Under the pieces are notes generated by a model. The model did no database searches, was not told the origin of the DNA, and saw nothing but the letters and a program-made list of their open reading frames with translations. 7,714 bases of DNA from Crenothrix polyspora (GTDB lineage: Bacteria; Pseudomonadota; Gammaproteobacteria; Methylococcales; Methylomonadaceae): assembly GCA_945903675.1 (NCBI GenBank), contig CAMDOP010000151.1, positions 1-7,714 on the forward strand, in the 5' to 3' direction. This document shows, one piece after another, positions 1 through 6,327 of the stretch (position 1 is its first letter; every line of letters starts with the position of its first letter). Made by a program: the position numbers and the translations under genes.

Positions 1-3
1 GTC

Positions 4-17
4 TTAAGTTGGTAGCC
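4..17 (+). repeat. 14-bp dispersed motif, copy 1 (TTAAGTTGGTAGCC)
   Basis: The 14 bases TTAAGTTGGTAGCC here recur exactly at 6328-6341, just after the inverted palindromes upstream of the GH3 gene. Both copies are intergenic, on the same strand and upstream of a gene. A single chance 14-mer match in a window this size is unlikely but not negligible, so this may be the edge of a dispersed repeat or coincidence. Confidence 0.4.
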
Positions 18-21
18 TAAA

Positions 22-50
22 TACCTTTCTATGTATTTGCTTGTTATAAT
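22..50 (+). promoter_or_regulatory. Probable sigma-70 promoter of dapA-bamC (extended -10)
   Basis: TATAAT at 45-50 is a perfect -10 hexamer, and TG at 42-43 makes it an extended -10. The matching -35 position (TACCTT, 22-27, 17-bp spacer) is poor, which extended -10 promoters tolerate. Transcription would begin near 57, leaving a leader of about 35 bases. A second perfect TATAAT lies at 70-75 but has no recognisable -35. A 6-bp inverted repeat, AAATAC (19-24) and GTATTT (33-38), overlaps the -35 region and could be an operator. That last point is speculation. The ribosome-binding site before dapA is weak (GAGA, 85-88). Confidence 0.5.
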
Positions 51-92
51 GCCTTAAATTTTGTAACCGTATAATTTTGAGCTAGAGATTTC

Positions 93-968
93 ATGATTCA
101 AGGTAGTATCGTAGCGTTAGTTACACCCATGTTTGAAAATGGTGATGTGGACAAGGAAAGTCTTAAGAAATTAGTCGAGTACCATATAGAACAGGGTACT
201 GATGCTCTAGTTGCAGTAGGTACCACAGGTGAGTCAGCCACCTTAGATGAAGATGAACATTGTGATGTTATTAAGTTTATCGTAGAGGTGACTGATCGCA
301 GAATTCCTGTCATAGCGGGTACGGGTGCAAATTCGACTAAAGAGGCGATTACTCTTACCCAAAAAGCTAAAGCTCTTGGCGTTGATGCCTGCTTAATTGT
401 AACGCCTTACTATAATAAGCCTACTCAGGAAGGTTTATATCTGCATCATAAAGCCATAGCCGAGGCAGTTGATATTCCTCAGATTTTATATAATGTGCCA
501 GGGCGTACTGCCTGCGATATGTTGCCAGAAACCATAGGGCGTTTAGCTCATGTCACTAATATAGTGGGTGTTAAAGAAGCGACGGGACAATTAACTCGTT
601 ATCAAGAAATACGTGATCTAGTGGGAGTAAACTTTGCTGTTTATACCGGTGATGATGCCACTAGCCGTGAGTTTTGTTTGCTAGGGGGTAATGGCACTAT
701 TACGGTAACAGGTAATGTGGCGCCACGCTTAGTTCATGGCATGATTTGGGCGGCGATGTCTGGTGACAAAGAGACAGCTTTAGCGTTGGATAATAAATTA
801 GCCGCTTTACACAGTCATTTATTTATTCAGTCTAACCCTATTCCAGTGAAATGGGCTGTTGCTGAGATGGGCTTAATAGGTGTAGGTATACGCCTACCAT
901 TAACGTGGCTAACCGCCGATTGTTTTGATCTAGTACGCGATGCATTGCGTCAAGCAGAAGTCATTTAA
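93..968 (+). CDS. dapA: 4-hydroxy-tetrahydrodipicolinate synthase
   Basis: DapA is a cytosolic enzyme that condenses pyruvate with aspartate-4-semialdehyde, the first committed step of the diaminopimelate/lysine pathway that feeds peptidoglycan and protein. The 291-residue product matches the family length (about 292) and aligns without gaps to E. coli numbering through the active site. The Schiff-base lysine is Lys161 in GVKEATG. The catalytic triad is Thr44 (in GTTGE), Tyr107 (in TPYYNKP) and Tyr133 (in YNVPGRT), and Arg138 is the substrate carboxylate binder. Of the lysine feedback site, Ser48, Ala49, His56, Gly78, Asn80, Glu84 and Tyr106 are present, but the E. coli His53 position is Glu. 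The ATG at 93 gives the canonical N-terminus (M-x-x-GSIVA-VTPM). Its TAA stop shares one base with the next ATG, so the two genes are probably translationally coupled. Confidence 0.97.
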   Translation: MIQGSIVALVTPMFENGDVDKESLKKLVEYHIEQGTDALVAVGTTGESATLDEDEHCDVIKFIVEVTDRRIPVIAGTGANSTKEAITLTQKAKALGVDACLIVTPYYNKPTQEGLYLHHKAIAEAVDIPQILYNVPGRTACDMLPETIGRLAHVTNIVGVKEATGQLTRYQEIRDLVGVNFAVYTGDDATSREFCLLGGNGTITVTGNVAPRLVHGMIWAAMSGDKETALALDNKLAALHSHLFIQSNPIPVKWAVAEMGLIGVGIRLPLTWLTADCFDLVRDALRQAEVI

Positions 969-1669
969 TGAAAACTATAATATCTATCATCACCGTTGTT
1001 GCATTGAGTTCTTTATCAGCCTGTAGCCAAATAAAAAGTTATTTTCCCGATAAGGAAAGAGAATATCAATATACTGTCGAACTTCCTCAGTTGATATATC
1101 CTGCCGACTTAAAAGTTAATGTCTTACCGGTACTGCCAAGAGCCATGGTTCATGCTGAGCCTGTTAATACGCCCCCCGTTGTGTCGACTAAAGTCGCAAC
1201 AACTCCAACTGCTACTAAGGCTACACCTGTCGTAGATAAAGCTTATAGCGATGAAGAAGAATTAGCCGCACAGCTTATTACGGTTGAGCGTATTAACGCT
1301 GATAAGGGCGAGAATCGCCTACGACTAAATGTGCCTTATATCAGGGCTTGGCGTATTTTAGGCAAATCCTTAAGCAGAAAAGCCTTAGAAGTAATGGTGC
1401 GTGATCAGGACGCTGGTCTTTTTACAGTGAAATATGATCCTGATGAACATGATGTAAAAGATCTTTCCTATATTGATAGCCTAAAAGCATTGATTGGTGA
1501 TTTACGTAGCAATGAAAAAACCTACACCATTAAACTAGAAAAAGACCAGCCAAACACCGAGGTTACTGTGCTTGATAAAGACCAAAAACCTACAACGGAT
1601 GCCGACAGTGTTAAGTTATTAATCTTGTTACAAGAATCAATTAAAGCAGATTTGTCGACACATAAGTAA
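968..1669 (+). CDS. bamC: BamC-like outer-membrane assembly lipoprotein, short single-domain form
   Basis: BamC is an accessory lipoprotein of the BAM complex, which folds beta-barrel proteins into the outer membrane. The protein starts with a lipoprotein signal peptide whose lipobox is L16-S-A-C19. Ser at +2 predicts outer-membrane sorting. SYFPDKEREYQYTVELPQL (24-42) resembles the conserved extended BamC N-terminus, which in E. coli lies along BamD. A Pro/Thr/Val-rich linker follows (about 67-91), then one helix-grip-like domain (about 118-228) with RAWRILGKSL, a RDQDAGLFTVKY strand pair and a terminal LLILLQESI helix. E. coli BamC has 344 residues and two helix-grip domains. This protein has 233 and apparently only one, most like the C-terminal domain. 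The position directly after dapA (ATG overlapping the dapA stop) is the classic bamC locus and supports the call. No frameshift remnant of a second domain is visible. Confidence 0.85.
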   Translation: MKTIISIITVVALSSLSACSQIKSYFPDKEREYQYTVELPQLIYPADLKVNVLPVLPRAMVHAEPVNTPPVVSTKVATTPTATKATPVVDKAYSDEEELAAQLITVERINADKGENRLRLNVPYIRAWRILGKSLSRKALEVMVRDQDAGLFTVKYDPDEHDVKDLSYIDSLKALIGDLRSNEKTYTIKLEKDQPNTEVTVLDKDQKPTTDADSVKLLILLQESIKADLSTHK

Positions 1670-1682
1670 CTGACGTATCGTT

Positions 1683-1712
1683 TAGTGCTACCTACTTAGG
1701 CGCTATGCTTTT
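1683..1712 (+). terminator. Weak hairpin after bamC, possible attenuating terminator
   Basis: TAGTG (1683-1687) can pair with CGCTA (1701-1705, one G-U), and inside it CCT (1691-1693) pairs with AGG (1698-1700), with a 3-base bulge on the 5' side. A run of only four T follows at 1709-1712. This is short and imperfect for an intrinsic terminator, so read-through into purL is plausible. GCGCTAT also occurs twice (1700-1706, 1713-1719). The rest of the 83-bp spacer is AT-rich (AATTAAATTATTTAAATT, 1721-1738) and could hold a purL promoter, but no convincing -35/-10 pair is visible. Confidence 0.22.
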
Positions 1713-1752
1713 GCGCTATTAATTAAATTATTTAAATTGACTGTTCTCTCCC

Positions 1753-4700
1753 ATGTTAAAAATCTCTGGAACCTACGCACTATCTGATTTTCGTTTAAAA
1801 AAATTATTGGCACAATTGCAAGAGTTAAGTTGTATTGTCACGACTGTATCTGCTCAATTTATACATTTTGTTGATACTGATGAAGAATTAGACGAACAGC
1901 AATTAGACATCCTACATCAGTTACTCGCTTATGGTGAAGCACACGTTACCGCTGATGAAACACTAGAATCACTATTAGTCGTTCCACGTTCAGGCACTAT
2001 TTCACCCTGGTCTAGTAAAGCCACTGAAATTGCTCAGCGTTGTGGTTTAACGTCGATTAAGCGCATAGAGCGAGGCATTCAGTATAGCTTAGTCACCAAC
2101 GCGCCCTTAACCGAAGAGCTTAAAGCGCAGTTAGCCACCGTGTTACATGATCGTATGACGCAATCGGTTTTACAGAGCAATGTAGAACCTGATTTATTTA
2201 GCCATCACAGCCCTAAACCCTTAGTCGCTATTAAACTTATCGAGCAAGGTCGTGACGCATTGGTTATAGCCAATCAACAATTGGGTATGGCCTTATCGGA
2301 TGATGAAATAGATTACTTGACTGATGGCTTTCAAAAACTAGGCAGAAATCCAACGGATGTTGAGTTGATGATGTTTGCACAAGCCAATTCCGAACATTGT
2401 CGCCATAAGATTTTTAACGCTGATTGGACGATTGATGGCGTTGAACAAGCCCTGTCTTTATTTGCCATGATACGCAATACCGCAAGCAAAAGCCCTGAGG
2501 GAATATTGTCGGCCTATCATGATAATGCTTCGGTCGCTGTAGGCTCTAAAGCCCAGGTTTTTATCAGAAATGCGCAAACGGGTATCTATAGTTATGTTGA
2601 AGAAGACGCGCATTTATTGATGAAGGTTGAAACCCATAATCATCCCACCGCTATTTCTCCTTTCCCCGGAGCGGCGACCGGTTCAGGTGGTGAAATTCGT
2701 GACGAAGGTGCAACCGGCAGAGGTTCTGCCACTAAAGCCGGTTTGACAGGTTTTTCTGTATCACATTTAAAAATCCCAGGTTACGCTCAGCCTTGGGAAG
2801 CCGACTTTGGTAAGCCAGAGCGTATAGCCTCAGCACTAGATATTATGTTGGAAGGCCCTTTAGGGGGCGCGGCCTTTAATAATGAATTTGGACGGCCTAA
2901 TATAGCGGGTTATTTTCGTAACTTTGAGCAAGTGGTACCGGGTGCTCAAGGCCATGAATATAAAGGTTATCACAAACCTATTATGATAGCTGGTGGCATG
3001 GGCAATATTCGTCCTATGTTGATTGATAAACACCCTATACCAGCAGGCTCGCTCATTATTATTTTGGGTGGACCTGCCATGCTCATTGGTTTGGGTGGTG
3101 GAGCTGCGTCATCACAAGCCTCTGGCGCTAGCTCTGAAGCTTTAGATTTTGCTTCAGTACAACGAGAAAACCCAGAAATGGAGCGACGTTGTCAGGAAGT
3201 CATTAACCATTGCAATTCCTTAGGACATGACACGCCCATTGTTTCTATACACGACATAGGCGCTGGTGGTCTTTCTAATGCTGTGCCAGAAATCATTCAT
3301 GATTGTGAACGGGGGGGACGCTTTGAATTACGCAAGGTTCATAATGCTGATTTAGGTATGTCACCTATGCAGATTTGGTGTAATGAAGCACAAGAACGCT
3401 ATGTGGTCGCTATTAAACCAGAATCCTTACCATTATTCAGTTCGTTTTGTGAGCGAGAGCATTGTTTATTTGCGGTAATAGGTGAGGCGACTCAAGAAGA
3501 ACATTTAACGCTTAATGATAGTTTATTAGGTGACAAGCCTGTCGATATTCCTATGTCATTGTTATTTGGCAAACCACCAAAAATGCATAGACAGGCTAAG
3601 CATGTAAAGCCTAATACCTGCGCCTTAGATTTATCAGGCGTTGATATTAAAGAAGCCGTAAAGCGAGTGCTGTCTTTTCCTGCTGTTGCTGACAAAAGCT
3701 TTTTAATTCATATCGGTGATCGTTCCGTGACCGGTTTGGTGGCTAGAGATCAAATGGTCGGCCCGTGGCAAGTGCCTGTTGCTGATGTTGCTGTGACTGC
3801 CTCCGGCTTTTATGCCTTAACGGGAGAAGCGATGGCGATGGGCGAACGTTCACCTATTGCCGTTATCGACGGCCCTGCATCGGGTCGTATGGCAATCGCA
3901 GAGGCCTTGACTAATCTAGCGGCTGCTCAAATAGAATCGCTCTCTAAAATTAAAATCTCTGCTAACTGGATGGCAGCAGCAGGTTATCAGGGTGAAGATG
4001 CGGTACTATTTGATACTGTAAAAGCCGTAGGTATGGAACTCTGTCCAGAACTAGGCATCGCCATACCTGTGGGTAAGGATTCATTGTCTATGAAAACAGT
4101 GTGGATTGAGGGTGCAGTAGAAAAGACTATGACTGCACCGCTATCTTTAGTTGTGACCGCTTTTGCCCCCGTGCTGGATGTCAGTAAAACTCTAACGCCT
4201 CAGCTTAAATGGCTGGCTGATGAAAGCAGTTGTTTGTTATTGATAGATTTGGGTTCTGGTCGTTTAGGTGGTTCAGTATTAGCTCAGGTTTATAATCAAA
4301 TGGGCGATGTTTGTCCTGATTTGGATAATCCCGCTTTATTAAAAGCCCTGTTCTCGGCACTGCAAACCTTGAATGGCGAAGGTAAGGTGCTGGCTTATCA
4401 TGATCGTTCTGATGGTGGTTTATTAACAACTGTCGCAGAAATGATGTTTGCCAGCCGCTTAGGCGTTTCATTAATGCTAGATACCTCTGATGCTGATGTC
4501 TTAACGGCCTTATTTAACGAAGAACTCGGTGCATTATTACAAATTCGTCAGAGTGACCGTGAGGCTGTTATTGCGGTATTAACCGAGCTAGGATTAGAAG
4601 GTTGTATCTCTATTGTGGGTGAGATCACTCAACAAGCACAATTAACCATCAGCGTTAAAAATGATCTCATTTATACGGCTAGCCGAGCAACGCTGCAAGG

Positions 4701-5640
4701 CTATTGGTCTGAAGTAAGTTATAGAATGCAGGCCTTACGTGATAATCCCGATTGTGCCCGTCAGCAATTTGAGCGTATTGCAGATGATAATGACCCTGGC
4801 TTACATGCAGATTTAACGTTTGATATTAATGACGATATCACAGCAGCCTTTATTACTTCGGAAAGGCCTAAGGTAGCTATCTTGCGCGAACAAGGTGTTA
4901 ACGGCCATGTAGAAATGGCTGCTGCATTTGATCGAGTTGGCTTTACCAGTATTGATGTACACATGAGCGACATTATTCATGGTCGAGTCAGTTTAAGTGA
5001 TTTTACTGGTTTAGTGGCTTGTGGTGGTTTTTCTTATGGTGATGTTCTAGGAGCAGGTGGTGGCTGGGCTAAATCTATTTTATTTAACCCACGCGCTAGA
5101 GAAGAGTTTTCGGCATTCTTTCAACGTACAGATACCTTTGGATTAGGCGTTTGTAATGGTTGCCAGATGATGGCTGGTCTAAAAGACATCATCCCCGGCG
5201 CTGAACATTGGCCGAAATTTATGCGTAATACTTCAGAACAATTTGAAGCTAGAGTCGCTATGGTTGAAGTGCAAAAATCACCGTCTATTTTGTTTGCAGG
5301 CATGGAAGGTTCACGTATGCCGGTTGCTATCGCCCATGGTGAAGGTCGCGCCGAGTTTACTGAGTCGCCTCAAGCCGCTATTGATGCCAATGCTGTCGCT
5401 TTAAGTTATGTTGATAACTATGGGCTTAAGACCTCTGATTTTCCTGCTAATCCCAATGGATCTGCTTTAGGTATTACTGGCTTAACCAATAGCGATGGGC
5501 GATTTACCATTATGATGCCGCATCCTGAGCGCTGCTTTAGAGCGATACAAAACTCTTGGTATCCAGAAGATTGGCATGAGTACGGTGCGTGGATGCGTAT
5601 GTTTAGAAATGCTAAGGTTTGGACTCAGGGTTTAAAGTGA
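1753..5640 (+). CDS. purL: Phosphoribosylformylglycinamidine (FGAM) synthase, large single-chain type
   Basis: PurL performs the fourth step of de novo purine synthesis: FGAR + ATP + glutamine to FGAM + ADP + Pi + glutamate, in the cytosol. The 1295-residue product is full length for the proteobacterial fused enzyme. In order it has a PurS-like N-terminal domain (about 1-140), a linker helical domain (about 141-220), two tandem AIRS-type ATP-binding/synthase halves (about 221-980), and a class I glutaminase (about 1037-1295). Visible motifs are SEHCRHK (213-219), ETHNHP (293-298), IPVGKDSLSMKT and HDRSDGGLL in the synthase core, FSYGDVLGAG in the glutaminase, nucleophile Cys1134 in GVCNGCQMM, and His1257/Glu1259 in PHPERCFR. 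The ATG at 1753 gives the expected start (LKISG-ALSDFR-KLL). The bases before it (TGTTCTCTCCC) contain no Shine-Dalgarno sequence. It follows bamC by 83 bp, where purC is more usual. Confidence 0.98.
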   Translation: MLKISGTYALSDFRLKKLLAQLQELSCIVTTVSAQFIHFVDTDEELDEQQLDILHQLLAYGEAHVTADETLESLLVVPRSGTISPWSSKATEIAQRCGLTSIKRIERGIQYSLVTNAPLTEELKAQLATVLHDRMTQSVLQSNVEPDLFSHHSPKPLVAIKLIEQGRDALVIANQQLGMALSDDEIDYLTDGFQKLGRNPTDVELMMFAQANSEHCRHKIFNADWTIDGVEQALSLFAMIRNTASKSPEGILSAYHDNASVAVGSKAQVFIRNAQTGIYSYVEEDAHLLMKVETHNHPTAISPFPGAATGSGGEIRDEGATGRGSATKAGLTGFSVSHLKIPGYAQPWEADFGKPERIASALDIMLEGPLGGAAFNNEFGRPNIAGYFRNFEQVVPGAQGHEYKGYHKPIMIAGGMGNIRPMLIDKHPIPAGSLIIILGGPAMLIGLGGGAASSQASGASSEALDFASVQRENPEMERRCQEVINHCNSLGHDTPIVSIHDIGAGGLSNAVPEIIHDCERGGRFELRKVHNADLGMSPMQIWCNEAQERYVVAIKPESLPLFSSFCEREHCLFAVIGEATQEEHLTLNDSLLGDKPVDIPMSLLFGKPPKMHRQAKHVKPNTCALDLSGVDIKEAVKRVLSFPAVADKSFLIHIGDRSVTGLVARDQMVGPWQVPVADVAVTASGFYALTGEAMAMGERSPIAVIDGPASGRMAIAEALTNLAAAQIESLSKIKISANWMAAAGYQGEDAVLFDTVKAVGMELCPELGIAIPVGKDSLSMKTVWIEGAVEKTMTAPLSLVVTAFAPVLDVSKTLTPQLKWLADESSCLLLIDLGSGRLGGSVLAQVYNQMGDVCPDLDNPALLKALFSALQTLNGEGKVLAYHDRSDGGLLTTVAEMMFASRLGVSLMLDTSDADVLTALFNEELGALLQIRQSDREAVIAVLTELGLEGCISIVGEITQQAQLTISVKNDLIYTASRATLQGYWSEVSYRMQALRDNPDCARQQFERIADDNDPGLHADLTFDINDDITAAFITSERPKVAILREQGVNGHVEMAAAFDRVGFTSIDVHMSDIIHGRVSLSDFTGLVACGGFSYGDVLGAGGGWAKSILFNPRAREEFSAFFQRTDTFGLGVCNGCQMMAGLKDIIPGAEHWPKFMRNTSEQFEARVAMVEVQKSPSILFAGMEGSRMPVAIAHGEGRAEFTESPQAAIDANAVALSYVDNYGLKTSDFPANPNGSALGITGLTNSDGRFTIMMPHPERCFRAIQNSWYPEDWHEYGAWMRMFRNAKVWTQGLK

Positions 5641-5651
5641 TAAACTTTAAA
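5631..5651. other. AT-rich hairpin spanning the purL stop codon
   Basis: TTTAAAGT (5631-5638) and ACTTTAAA (5644-5651) form a perfect 8-bp stem with a GATAA loop that covers the purL stop. It is followed by A residues rather than T on the + strand, so it is not a canonical intrinsic terminator. It could slow exonucleases or be incidental in AT-rich DNA. The rest of the 48-bp spacer has a TATAAG (5663-5668) that could act as a weak -10 for the next gene and a 10-bp palindrome AGTAATTACT (5667-5676). Confidence 0.25.
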
Positions 5652-5688
5652 AAATAGTATTTTATAAGTAATTACTAACAGGCTTCCG

Positions 5689-6159
5689 ATGATTTCTTCA
5701 ACATATCAAAAGATTTTTTATAGCCTAGCGCTGATAGGGATAGTTGTTATGGTCACTATTCCTGATATGGTTATAGACTTATCAACTCAATTCTTTCATT
5801 TAGTTTTTCAAATCATCTTTGAAGTAGCCCATGTTACATTTGAGACGGTTGAAACTATGCTGGATCATTTGGTTGAGAATTTATTTCATACTGAACTACA
5901 TGATACTCAAGTCATTGTTTATTACATTATCGTCAGTATCTCAGCTTATCCACTTTATCGATTAGCTCGAGCTATACTTAGGATATTATTTAGATTAATC
6001 AACAGTATCCCCACTGCATATACAAGCTATAAAATAAAATGGTTATTGTTACGCCAAGATATTGCTTATTTTTGGCAAAAACTACCCTTTATTGTCAAGC
6101 TAAAATGGTTGTTGATAGCCACCGGTGCTCTTTATCTGGCTTCATTTTTAGTTATGTAA
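5689..6159 (+). CDS. Small inner-membrane protein of unknown function
   Basis: I do not recognise a named family. The 156-residue product has three probable membrane segments: about 10-29 (FYSLALIGIVVMVTIPDMVI), about 76-90 or slightly longer (VIVYYIIVSISAYPLY), and about 139-155 (KWLLIATGALYLASFLV). Between the first two lies an amphipathic stretch (about 31-72) with acidic and His residues, FETVETMLDHLVENLFHTE-LHD, which looks like a helix on the membrane surface. Between the second and third is a basic, aromatic stretch (RLARAILRILFRL, YKIKWLLLRQD), consistent with a cytoplasmic loop. The ATG at 5689 has a weak purine-rich site AACAGG (5677-5682) six bases upstream. Base composition and codon use resemble the neighbouring genes, and the frame is open across 470 bases, so a real gene is likely. 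It lies 48 bp after purL and may be read from it. There is no sign of a toxin, a transporter or an enzyme motif. Confidence 0.75.
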   Translation: MISSTYQKIFYSLALIGIVVMVTIPDMVIDLSTQFFHLVFQIIFEVAHVTFETVETMLDHLVENLFHTELHDTQVIVYYIIVSISAYPLYRLARAILRILFRLINSIPTAYTSYKIKWLLLRQDIAYFWQKLPFIVKLKWLLIATGALYLASFLVM

Positions 6160-6171
6160 AGCTTTCGAGTC

Positions 6172-6226
6172 GGAGTAAAACAGCTTCAACTGTTTTATAA
6201 AGCAATAGCTGAAGCTATTGCACTCC
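6172..6226. repeat. Two-hairpin element closed by GGAGT/ACTCC
   Basis: Two perfect stem-loops lie side by side: TAAAACAG (6176-6183) with CTGTTTTA (6190-6197), loop CTTCAA; and GCAATAGC (6202-6209) with GCTATTGC (6214-6221), loop TGAA. They are enclosed by GGAGT (6172-6176) and ACTCC (6222-6226), giving a three-way-junction shape about 55 bases long. TTCA in the first loop is complementary to the whole TGAA loop of the second. More broadly AGCTTCA (6182-6188) is the reverse complement of TGAAGCT (6210-6216), allowing a loop-loop contact or an alternative fold. There is no T-run after it, so it is not a standard terminator. A small non-autonomous repeat or a structured RNA end for the upstream transcript are both possible. 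Confidence 0.7.
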
Positions 6227-6231
6227 AGTCA

Positions 6232-6323
6232 GGATTTGCCGACGAAGGGGGGCGCATCAATCGAGTCACAGTCTGATGCGCTTCCGAGTCACAGTCTGAT
6301 GCGCTTCGTTCCTCAGCGCATCC
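6232..6323. mobile_element. REPIN-like inverted pair of REP palindromes
   Basis: Two similar imperfect palindromes face each other. Copy 1 reads on the + strand at 6232-6258: GGATTTGCC, loop GACGAAGGGG, then GCGCATC. Copy 2 reads on the - strand from 6323 to 6298: GGATGCGCT, loop GAGGAACGA, AGCGCATC. Copy 2 is a perfect 8-bp stem. Copy 1 has one mismatch and one G-U. Each starts GGAT, has a GA-x-GAA loop start and ends GCGCATC, and the GCGCATCA of copy 1 (6252-6259) pairs perfectly with TGATGCGC (6297-6304). Two inverted REPs about 90 bp across is the architecture of REPINs, which are mobilised in trans by RAYT (TnpA_REP) transposases. No transposase gene is in the window. Identification as a REPIN is inference from shape. 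The palindromes are directly visible. Confidence 0.6.
6262..6307 (+). repeat. Perfect 23-bp tandem duplication
   Basis: Bases 6262-6284 and 6285-6307 are identical over all 23 positions (each begins CGAGTCACAGTC and ends TGATGCGCTTC). Each unit carries the TGATGCGC arm that can pair with GCGCATCA at 6252-6259, so there are two alternative partners for one arm. A related, imperfect copy of the unit's junction occurs at 6161-6176 (GCTTTCGAGTCGGAGT, versus GCTTCCGAGTCACAGT at 6280-6295, 13 of 16 matching). The exact identity suggests a recent duplication by slippage or during element movement. Confidence 0.9.
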
Positions 6324-6327
6324 TATA

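Noticed and set aside
1..92. Lysine riboswitch upstream of dapA
   Set aside because: The leader after the probable start site is only about 35 bases, far too short for the lysine aptamer, and no matching structure is seen.
98..313. Minus-strand open frame opposite dapA
   Set aside because: It lies entirely antisense to a well-supported gene and the product has no recognisable features.
1672..1690. PurR operator upstream of purL
   Set aside because: The CGTATCGTTTAG stretch matches only about half of the defined positions of the E. coli PurR box.
3311..3317. Frameshift at the G7 run in purL
   Set aside because: The reading frame stays open and reads the expected conserved sequence on both sides, so there is no evidence of a shift.
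3492..5303. Four minus-strand open frames opposite purL (3492-3695, 4205-4471, 4761-4973, 5121-5303)
   Set aside because: All are antisense shadows of conserved purL coding sequence with low-complexity, unrecognisable products.
6176..6197. Intrinsic terminator of the small membrane protein gene
   Set aside because: The stem is A/T-rich and no T-run follows it. It fits better as part of the two-hairpin element.
6172..6226. tRNA or tRNA-like gene
   Set aside because: Two hairpins in 55 bases without a D/anticodon/T-arm arrangement, T-loop consensus or CCA end.
6262..6307. CRISPR array
   Set aside because: Only two units, directly abutting with no spacers, and no cas genes. It is a tandem duplication.
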